Part shown: one piece after another, positions 55,746 through 64,000 of the stretch
How the letters are laid out: each line of letters opens with the position of its first letter
Numbering within the stretch: position 1 is the stretch's first letter
Source of the DNA: Chloranthus sessilifolius
Lineage: Eukaryota > Streptophyta > Magnoliopsida > Chloranthales > Chloranthaceae
NCBI GenBank assembly: GCA_021018995.1
Contig: CM037585.1
Coordinates: forward strand, 86,528,646 to 86,592,645
DNA: 64,000 nucleotides
Reading direction: 5' to 3'
Notes under the pieces: generated by a model
What the model was told of the DNA's origin: nothing
What the model saw: the letters and a program-made list of their open reading frames with translations, nothing else
Databases searched by the model: none
Made by a program: the position numbers and the translations under genes

Positions 55746-58128
55746 CCCATGATGTCCGGTGATGATGAGTATGTTCCCGAGGAGGGTCATGAGGAGGGGC
55801 CCGAGATAATTTATGGTCCGCGGGGGGAGTAATTCCTCTGGGTAGAGCGAAGAGCGGGCCCTTGGCTCGAAATGTAGGGCAAGGCTGCCCGGGTCGGCCT
55901 CCTACATCAACAGTTTATTCATATTTTGATTTTTGGCATAGCAGGCAGGGTAAGAGACGTGTTCAAATTTTCCTTTGCACATTTTAGCTTTATTTCCAAG
56001 ATTTGATGCACTTTCCTTTGGATGCAGGACCTCCCCTCCATCGTATTCCGCGGGGCGTGGCTGGATTTTCATGATTTCTACCTCTGAAGGCATTGATTGA
56101 GCATTTCCGCCCTAAGACGATAGCCTTCCATATGCCGTATGCTAATATGGCCTTGACGCCTGTTGATTGGGCAATGATTACTAGCATCAGGGTGGGGGGC
56201 ATGCCGATAGCTAGTCTCGTAGTGCTGAGCAAGGAGGACATCATCCGGATGATAGGGGCGTATCCCCCCGTGGTTAGATACATGGCACCGAGGTCAAGAT
56301 GACCTGGTTATCCGCACTCTATACGACTGAGGAGTTGGTGGATCTGGGGCAGCCAGATATGGTGCTTTATATTATGCCCGAGCGGGCAATCATCTTGGCC
56401 TGTATCACTCTCCTGCTCTTGTTTGGTAAGAACCTTTTTACCAATGTGAGCGGTGGCTGAGTCAGCCTAGTGTTGCTAAGCGTTATGAAAAATTGGGGCG
56501 ACGTCCATAGGTATGATTAGGGTGGGGTTGGATACGCATGGTTGATGTACGACGTAGCCGGGCCACCTTCGGGGAGGCTAAATCCGTCGTTGGCTTTTGG
56601 GCGGCACTGGAGGTAATCCCCTACCTTTTGCTTTTATTAGCTCTTTTGGATGATCCTTATGTGTTACTGACTTGGTCTCTTACACACTGCTTCCTCTTAG
56701 GTATGGGGGTACCACCACTTTCATCCTGGGCGCCCGCTCCCCCACTCGAATGCACTCACCTAGCCTCTTCTGAGCAACTGGAACCATGTTCAGTGCCGTG
56801 ATGTGGGCCTGAAGCACCTAGAGATGGGCTGGAGGTCGCAACTTGACCTGATGGTCCCTAAGTAGTTAAAGCCCTTTCCAACTCAGTTCACTTTAACTCA
56901 AAAATCCTCCCTAATTGGCTATGCTGCTTGTTTGATTGATTGGTTGTCTCTTGACTTGGACAGATCCTCCATGATCCGTACCTCAACTCTGCCTTGTAGG
57001 ACCAGGTAGCCGTAGGTCCATCGCGCCTTCTCAACAACCGCCGCGTTATTTTCTTTTATGGGGCGTGGGCGAGGGTCTACTATTTGGGGGAGCGGGTGGT
57101 GCACCAGCATCAGGGTTATTATGCCATACCCATGGACCCTCCTGCCGATGTCATGGGTCCTGCCGGTAGCGTTGAGGAGCTCATAGCGGCCTTCCTCAAT
57201 AACAGGTTCGCCATCAACGCCCTTCTTGTGCTTGGAGATTACCACATATGGTACGAGTGCTTGCCATATCGGTTCATCCTGCCACGCTTCATCCCTAGCA
57301 CTAACTTTCTTGCATTTGGCGGCCCACGTGGGCAGGTAGCTCTCCTTTCCCTTTTTCAGATTAGTCTCCTTGTATTTTAATTTGGCCCTTATTCTTTCTG
57401 AGTAGATTTTCATTTTGTTCACAGTTTGCTAAAGGGGATGACTTGGATAATGAAGGCAGGGCTGCGACAGGTACCGCTGATTCCTTAGGGTCAGGTCCTT
57501 TAGGTGAGGGCCCTTCTGGGGTTGGTCCGTCTGGTGAGGGCTCATCCAAAGCGGGTCCCTCCGGAGCTGGTCCGTCGGGCATCTCTCATGCAGGTGCTCC
57601 TGGTGGTGATCCGATTGTGGTCTACAGGACTTTTCGATGCCTTGATGATAGCTTTCTCTCGGGCTTGTGTGCCAATGTGGACAGGCAGGCGTGTATCTCT
57701 GCTGAAGCAGCCCGGGTCCCTCCTCCTGAGGTGATCCTAGGGGTAAGCCCTCTGACAACCCGTCTTTCTTTTATTTCAGCCTCCTTTTACATATGTTTTA
57801 TGATTGTCCTGATAGCCGATGTGGTGTCCCTCTGAATGTAGAAATTTGATTCGGCTGTGGAGTATGCGGCGTATCATCATAACATTGCAGAGCTTCGGGA
57901 TGTGGAGACAGTGAGTATTCTGCTGCTCTGCTTTTCCTGTGTGTTCCACCATTTTTTTGATTGGTCCTGGTCTCTGATTTTGGATATGACTTGCAGCGTG
58001 CACATGCTAAGGAGTCGTGATCTTTGCTTAGCAGGATTTCTCAGGCTTGGTCTTGGGTGGGAGATATGTGGACATACCAGGGCTCCTGACATCAGCGGAA
58101 GAAGTCAAAGGGTGCAGACAAGGATTAG
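55746..58128 (+). pseudogene. Antisense gene alpha of B (plant mobile domain, 7 coding exons)
   Basis: Exons 55746-55949 (ATG 55749, MSGDDEYVPEEGHEEGPE), 56028-56612, 56701 to about 56865, 56964-57334, 57425-57742, 57842-57910 and 57997-58128. The PMD signature is in exon 2 (FRPKTIAFHMPYANMALT, DWAMITSI). Exon 2 lacks about 130 bp present in A, covering the segment before this motif. Exon 4: FYGAWARVYYLGERVVHQ, DYHIWYECLPYRFILPRF. Exon 5: Gly-Pro-Ser repeats, then LSGLCANVDRQACISAEA. Exon 7 ends KSKGADKD, then TAG, as in A. Exon 3's donor reads GTAG|TTAAAG where A has GCAG|GTAAGG, so it is lost. There are stops in exons 1, 2, 3, 4 and 7. It transcribes towards integrase, convergent with pol. 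Confidence 0.82.
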
Positions 58129-58529
58129 GCCTTAGTTTCTTTATTCAAACATTCTAGCACTTTTGAGACGACTTTATTGGGATTTTTTGTTTGTAACTGA
58201 TATTTATGGCACTTTTGGGATGATGTTTTGCTTGGATATGCTCAGCGTCTCTCTTCGACTTGCAATGTTATCTCTTTCTTGCATATACCCTACTGTTTAC
58301 AGGAAGATCCTTGATGATTGCTTATAAAAAGCAGCGCTCGATGCCACATGTCTTGGCGAGAGTGTCTCCTGCATTAAAAGTGAAATTATTGCAATGTTAG
58401 GTGCCCTGTTAATTTCTTAGGTGCAACATAAAGCATGTGAATCAGGTCAGTAGGTTAAGAAACTAGCAACGGCTCCCCAAAATCCCAAAATTTTGAAAAA
58501 AGGAAGGCATGGAGGGGGGATTTTGTGCT
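58129..58529. other. Spacer between genes alpha and beta of B
   Basis: About 400 bp, no ORF. It contains the 3' flank of alpha and leads to the palindrome pair of the beta promoter. Confidence 0.5.
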
Positions 58530-58632
58530 GGCGCAACTATTAGTTGAGCCAGGCAATAATTTGGGACAAATGCACTGGCGCAACTAATAGTTGCGCCAGT
58601 TTTGGCCTGGGGAGCTGTGGGTCCTTATATAC
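58530..58632 (+). promoter_or_regulatory. Promoter of gene beta (B): palindrome pair and TATA
   Basis: Palindromes at 58530-58550 (one mismatch) and 58577-58597 (perfect, arms GGCGCAACTA and TAGTTGCGCC around one A), starts 47 bp apart, then TTATATAC at 58625-58632 and ATG at 58768. The layout matches A's beta promoter, but the arms are ACTA type here and TGTA type in A. Confidence 0.83.
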
Positions 58633-58767
58633 TCAGGACAGTCCAAAATCCTTCTCTTTTCTATTTGACTTGGTCTTTTTGACTGATTCTTTTTGTTCTT
58701 ATTTCCCTAGGGGTAGGTCCATCAACATACATCGAATTTTATATTCTTCAAAGATCCTTATACATTT

Positions 58768-60253
58768 ATGGACCCGCTTTCCAACCCTCCCTTACATGGA
58801 GGACCCGGAACCAATTTACTCATCTCTTTGGGCTTGGGGCCCAATTTTCTTAGAAGTTGGCTTGGGAGCTTAAATGAGAGCGAGCTTATTGAGCTTGAGT
58901 GGCTCGGCCTATCACGCCTTCCCTTCTTCCTCGATGTTCTTCCACGGTGGGACCTTCTTCACGCTGCCACTTCATTTTGGGATGCAAATGACCATGTATT
59001 CTGTTTTGGGAAGCGGGAGCTAATTCCAACCCTTGAGGAGCTATCCAATCTGTCTGACCTGAAGCTTCATAGTGGCCTTGCAAAAGTCACGCCAAGGTCG
59101 GGCTACTCCAAATCCATTCATCTTACCCTTGGCTTGAAGAAACTTGAGTATGAGAAAAGTCTTGTTGGGGGGCCCACAAGGTGTTCGCTAAAATTCCTCA
59201 AAGAATTTTTCGGTGATGGAAGTCTTCGAAAATTGCCGGTTAGGAACATTTTCAACGCGAAAGCCTTCGTTCTCGGTCTCATTTCAAAAGCCCTTTTCTT
59301 TACTAGGGAGAGAACTTCTCCTTGGCTCTTTACGATGTCTTGACTGAGTTTTTGGAGGGCCGATCAGTGATGCACTTGGTCCTTGCTCAACTATATCGAT
59401 GCCTTGATGTATTTGCCCTGGGCAAGGTGGAGAACCTTCGGGGATGTCCCTTGCTACTTCAGGTCTGGTTAGGCGAGCATCTTGCCATCTTAGGGCCTGT
59501 GCCCGCTTTTATATTGCCCGAGGTGAGGCGGCTCGCTACTTTTTGGGTAGGCGTCACTTGCTTCCGCAAGGCAATTTGTCTGCTTTAAAGCTTTGGTTGG
59601 CTGATGCCGAGCTGATATGGAGGCTTCCCTAGTTGGACCGAACCCTTCCCATAGTTCATTCCAGAGACCATGAGGGCATCACTCTCTTAGGATTGACTGG
59701 AAGCACCTTCTACTTTCCTTTACGAGTGTTGTGTCAGTTCGGCTGCTCTCAGTAGGTGCCTTGCGAGGTAAAACCTCCTCTATGTGACTTGATCTTTTCT
59801 AGGGGGTCCTCTAGGGACATAGACTGGATTGCTGCTCTTTGGGAGACACATTAGTCGACGCTGATGTGTGACATGGAGCAGGGAGATTCGATTAAGTCTT
59901 CTCCTGAGTATGAGGCATGGCTATTGACTGAGCAGCCTGTTGCTGAGCGTCCGGATCAGTCAGAGAGTGGTGATATGGGAGGCCCCTGGCCTAAGAAGGG
60001 GACGGCACTTCGAGCCCGTATTGAGTTGTTGATTGATGAGAAGAGGTTCCTACATGAGTTTTTAGCGCAAGAGAAGGTTAGAGCAGGGATAGCAGAGAGC
60101 GAGGTCCTTCGTCTAAAGGGATCTTTGAGTGTTGCCCTTGGAACCGCTGATGCTTCTCGGAAGAGGTATAAGAGCCTGCATGGTCGTTGGTTGGCCGAGC
60201 AGAATGTCCGGGAGGATGGTTTTTGTGCTGAGATTAGCGCTTTGAAGCGCTAG
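58768..60253 (+). pseudogene. Antisense gene beta of B (DUF7745-like, coiled coil)
   Basis: ATG 58768 (MDPLSNPPLHGGPGTNLL). N-terminal domain: SLNESELIELEWLGLSRL, FWDANDHVFCFGKRELIPT, LEELSNLSDLKLHSGLAK. A frameshift near 59306 (reading leaves the frame at FFTRERTS, resumes LALYDVLTEFLEGRSVMH), a second near 59500, and stops near 59630 and 59755 follow. The last part, 59864-60253, is open: KKGTALRARIELLIDEKRF, SEVLRLKGSLSVALGTAD, ending ISALKR, a clear coiled coil. Compared with A it is slightly shorter in the coil (A has an extra heptad-like segment). The first ORF half of 191 residues is the best preserved antisense coding stretch in the window. Confidence 0.72.
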
Positions 60254-61635
60254 TTGGGTCTTTGAGTCCCTCCTGCACATATAACTTTTTGCACAAATCA
60301 GATACACAGAAAAGGGGTGTAAGAAACCCCTTTACAGATAAACACATCTTTTTGTTATACATATTTTCTTTATGTTTTTGTTCTGCTTTTTGTAAAAAAG
60401 GAAGGAAAAAAAGAAAGCTACACATCACACCGGCTATTTTTTAGAATGTGGTGTAAGCGGTGCATAAAAGAGAAGGAAAGCTATTATATACAAACTCTCT
60501 TTTTTTTCTTTTTATTTTGTGTGCTTCTTTTTGGGTGTGGTGCCTTAATCACTGAGTGAGATCTCGGGTCCTCTTTTGAGCATGGTCGAACCCCCTTTTT
60601 TAAATGGTTGGGTATGAGAGAGTTTCAATAGCTTTACCAACACTGAAACGTCAATCCCCTCAGGCTGAGTCAAACCTTTCTCCTTACCTTGGGTCATACA
60701 TTTGACGAAGCAGTTTCACAAAGACAATACTGGTCGGGGCCCGATTTGAACAAGCATGAGCGGCCCAGAAAAGGGAATCGGGGAGAGTAACCAAGAGGGC
60801 TCCTCAAACATTAATTAATCATTTCAAACATTTCTTCTTTTCTTTTTTTCTTCTTTTCTTTTTTTTTATCTCCTTTTTTACCCGTGGAGTCCTTTCGGGT
60901 TTTCACTACGTCCATGAGTTTAGCTCTCTTACCCAGAGCGCCCTTTCGAGTTTTCACCTGGTCCGCACAAACTCGTTGTTTTTACCCGTAGTGCCCTTTC
61001 GGGTTTCCACTACGTCCATCTTGCTTTGAGCTTGTATTTTTATTTTATTTTTATTTCTTTCATTTTTTTCGAAAGCGACGACATAGACATCAATTCCGTC
61101 ATAGCCGGCTAGATGGGGTTCTGGTGTCATCTCACAATTCGGCTCGTGTTGACTTAACAGATACTATGACTACTTGTGAACCTACAAAGAAGGCTTTCTT
61201 CATGGTGTAGCTTGGCCATAGGTTAGGTTAGGATCTGAAGGTATGTGGGGCTAAATAAGGTTTTCTTGATATGGCTTCAGTTTTTCTCAACATACTTTCT
61301 TCCTTGGGGGATTTTACTATACACGTCCCACGATTTTTCTACATTTTTTTTATTCTTTTTACTCTATTTCAGGTAATCTCTTTTTCGGGTTTTACTTTTT
61401 CAATTTTTTTGGATTTTGATGGTTTCTTTACTTCCTTTCTTTGCTATATGCACACATTTTTTATTGGGGAAGGGGTTTATTGAAGGAAAGGCTCAGGCTC
61501 AAAATAGGGTAGCAAAGGATATCATCTTTTTTTAGAGATGCTTTTTGGCTATTGTGCTTAGAATGATAGCCTCTTTTGGGTGGTTCTTAAGCAGTTACGT
61601 ATTTGTTTCACCAATACTTACCTTATCGTGATAGA
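60254..61635. other. Convergent intergenic region of B
   Basis: Counterpart of 41209-42612. Three repeat units with 'ccctttcgggttttcacta' near 60890, 60945 and 60990. Long T/C-rich tracts at 60480-60520 and 60835-60870. No ORF supported. Confidence 0.65.
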
Positions 61636-64000
61636 CTAAGTGTAAAACCGTCGGACGTATCCAGCATTGATGGGCTCAGGAAGATGATCTCCGTCTATGG
61701 TGGCGAGGCGGATGGCATATCCCGGTAGCACCTCTCGAAAGACGTAATGTCCTTCCCAGTTTAGCTTGAACTTTCCTCTCGGATCGGCATGGAGGGATGT
61801 GAAGATCTTCTTCAGTACAGTGTATCCTATCTTTAGATCTCGACCGCTGACACATTTACTAGAAGCGCGTGCGATTCGCCCCTGGTAAACTTGAGTGTGA
61901 CACAAGGCTAGGAGTCTCTTCTCGTCTAATAAGTTCAATTGTTCAAAGCGGGATCTCTCTCTCTACTTCGGGTAAGCTTGATACCATAAGGATTCAGAGC
62001 GAGGGTACTTCAACCTCTATCGATAGGATGGCCTCAGTTCCATGCACAAGGGAGAATAGTGTTGCCCCTGTAGTGGTACAGATTGACATTCTGTAGGCTC
62101 ACAAAGCAAACGGCAGCATTTCGCTCCAATCTCGATAAGTGACAACCATCTTCTCAAGGATGCAGACGACTGTTTTATTCTCAACTTCCACAGCTCCATT
62201 AGTTTGAGGTCGATAAGGGGATGAGTGATGGTGCTTGATCTTGTATTGCTTGCAGAAGGCTCGGGTGCACTTATTCACAAAGTTGGTGTCATTGTCTGTG
62301 ATAATATCCTTGGGTAAATCGACACACAATATTACTCTTGAGAAACTTCTCGATGTGACTGGCCGTGATGTTGGCATATGATGCCACTTCTACCCACTTG
62401 GTAAAGTATTCAATGGCAATGAGGATGAACCGATGTCCGTTTTATGCTTTCGGATTAATCATTCTGACGACGTCAAGGCCCCAGGTAGCAAATAGCCAAG
62501 GAGTGGTCATGCAGTGAAGATCAATGGTAGGAGCATGTATTAGACTGGAGTGTTCCTGACACTTGTAGCATTTCTGAACATGTTTGTAGCAATCTGATTC
62601 CATAGTGGTCCAAAAGTATCCTTGCTATAGAATTTTCTTGGCGAGCATGTGACCGCTGATGTGGGCTCCACATACTCCCTTGTAGATCTCCTTCATGATA
62701 TTGATCACTTCACCTTCAGTAAGGCACCTGAGCAAAATATTATGATAGGACTGCTTGTAAAGGCATTCCCCACAAATGACGTAGCCTGCCGCTAGATGTT
62801 GAATGGTTCGTAGGTCAGTCTTGGACGTACCCTCAGGGAAAGCTAGTGTCTCGAGAAAATTCTTGATATCTGAGAACCAAGGTGGCTCATCATCAGGCTT
62901 TGTAGCTTCCTTAATCTGAAGACAGAAGGTCAGCTCATTCCTTTGCTCGATCATGACCGGCTTCATCTCAACACCATACGAGATTTCTATCATTGAAGCC
63001 AAAGTGGCTAGTGCGTCGGCAAAGCGATTCCTTATTCGTGGGACATATGAGAATGTCACGTCTTGAAAGCAAGCTATCAGATCCTCGAGGTGCTCATAGT
63101 AGGGGATCAGTTTCTCATCTTTCATCTTCCAGTCTCCATTTGTCTGGCATATGATTAACTGCGAATCGCCAAATACTTAGAGGTGAGTTATATTCAGATC
63201 GAGAGCTGCTTGTAGACCAGTGGCATAAGCTTCGTACTCAGCCATGTTGTTTGTGCAGGGGAAGTTGAGCTTGATAGAGACGGGTATGTGGGATCCTTTT
63301 GACAAAATCAGAATGGCACCAACTCCTTGACCCTCGACATTAGCTGCCCCTTCCAAGTGCATTACCCAAGAATCTTCTGCTTCTTCAGTATCGTCTTCTG
63401 TCATGAATAGGATGTCCTCATTGGGGAACTCAGTTCTCAAAGGCTCATAGTAAGGTAAAGGATTGTTGGCAAGATGATTGGCGAGTGCCTGCCCCTTAAT
63501 CGACTTCTGAGTGACATAGGTGATGTCAAACTTAGACAATAAAACCTGCCACCGTGCAGTCCGCCTAGTGAGGACTGGCTTTTCAAACAGGTATTTCAAC
63601 GGGTCCATTCGGGCCAAAAGTAGAACAGCCTGGGATAGCAAGTAATGGCGGTGCCTCTGAATAGCCGATACAAGAGCCAAGCATGCTTTCTCCAGATGAG
63701 AATAACGCATTTCATAATTAATAAACTTCTTACTCAGATAGTAGATGGCCTGCCCTCTTCTTCCTGTCTCATCATGCTGTCCTAAGATGCATCCCATCAA
63801 AACTTCTCTCATTGAGAGATACATCAAGAGTGGTCTCCTCAGCTTGAGTGGTACCAAAACAGGTGAGTTAACGAGGTAGCATTTGATTTTATCGAATGCT
63901 GCCTGACAATCATCGTTCCATTCAACGGGTGAGTTCTTCCTTAGTAGCTTAAAGATCGGCGTGCAGATTGGAGTTAGCTGTGCAATGAATCGACTGATAT
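61636..64000 (-). pseudogene. RNase H and integrase of element B
   Basis: From the right edge on minus: RNase H 1 (REVLMGCILGQHDETGRRG, YLSKKFINYEMRYSHLEK), MDPLKYLFEKPVLTRRTA, RNase H 2 (VMHLEGAANVEGQGVGAIL, NNMAEYEAYATGLQAALDL, RIRNRFADALATLASM), integrase zinc region (GVCGAHISGHMLAKKI), core with IITDNDTNF, where the usual Gly after the catalytic Asp-Asn is Asp, the Glu helix (GAVEVENKTVVCILEKM) and the C-terminus (GKFKLNWEGHYVFREV). Stops: TAA at about 63178 where A-type text has CAA, TAG near 62625 (Trp expected), TAA near 62445. Frameshifts lie near 62380 and 61950. RT continues beyond the window. Confidence 0.9.

Larger units (their letters stand above)
51155..64000 (-). mobile_element. 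Tat/Ogre-like element B, same family as A, opposite strand
   Basis: Read on minus from the right edge: RT-RNase H junction, second RNase H, integrase, convergent genes beta and alpha (plus strand), polypurine tract, 3' LTR. It lies inside the 3' LTR of A, with left flank AGTGT (51150-51154) as the predicted target duplication. Its 5' half and the end of A's LTR must be right of the window. Confidence 0.92.

Noticed and set aside
57429..57758. Minus-strand ORFs opposite exon 5 of gene alpha
   Set aside because: Pro/His-rich complements of the Gly-Pro-Ser repeat exon; splice sites and A/B comparison support the plus strand.
44301..58597. Palindromes as microRNA precursors
   Set aside because: A 10-bp stem with a one-base centre is far too short for a plant miRNA foldback. 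The paired cassette as a longer foldback is left open in the findings.
1..64000. Host genes, tRNA or rRNA genes
   Set aside because: Every supported coding segment belongs to a retrotransposon lineage or its accessory gene; the only tRNA-like pieces are short primer sites.

Overview
The window is plant repeat DNA: a nest of LTR retrotransposons with no recognisable host gene, tRNA, rRNA or CRISPR. Signs of a seed plant are Ty3/gypsy lineages restricted to plants (Athila and Tat/Ogre types), primer sites matching plant tRNA 3' ends, plant-mobile-domain-type genes and GT-AG introns. I cannot name the species. The setting looks like old heterochromatin: almost every reading frame is broken by stops, indels or insertions.

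Layout from left to right. (1) 1-8749, minus: Athila-type element 1, with its 5' LTR at 6274-8749 and the far end outside the window. It interrupts the integrase of (2) 8750-16002, plus: the 3' part of Athila-type element 2, made of the integrase end, a broken ORF3 (9911-12362) and the 3' LTR 14127-16002. (3) 16003-about 23150, minus: Tat-like element C, with RNase H and integrase remnants on minus and a convergent multi-exon coiled-coil gene on plus. (4) 23151-25683, minus: an LTR with an initiator-Met-type primer site (D), which may be the 5' end of C after an internal deletion. (5) 25684-27522, minus: Athila pol fragment E. (6) 27523-51154, plus: giant Tat/Ogre-like element A. Its protease is split by an Athila-type solo LTR (34397-36441, minus). 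Between pol and the 3' LTR it carries two minus-strand genes. (7) 51155-64000, minus: element B, same family as A, inserted head-on into A's 3' LTR and running off the right edge.

How the parts fit: A and B each combine gag-pol on one strand with two convergent genes on the other. Gene alpha has a plant mobile domain (PMD) and 7 coding exons after a 5'UTR intron. Gene beta resembles DUF7745 and ends in a coiled coil. C shows the same arrangement with a different antisense gene.

The most striking signal is a cassette of two 21-bp palindromes about 26 bp apart (start-to-start 47 bp in seven cases, 48 in one). It lies in the LTR U3, in the gag leader, and upstream of both antisense genes in both elements, so every presumed promoter of the family has the same operator-like module. 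Its palindrome arms vary in step with each other. The Athila elements show a parallel pattern: each LTR has its own cluster of a short CpG-centred palindrome (CGCG, TTCGAA or TCGA), and in elements 1 and 2 the same motif recurs between pol and ORF3. I infer element-specific self-recognition, perhaps by the accessory proteins; this is a hypothesis.
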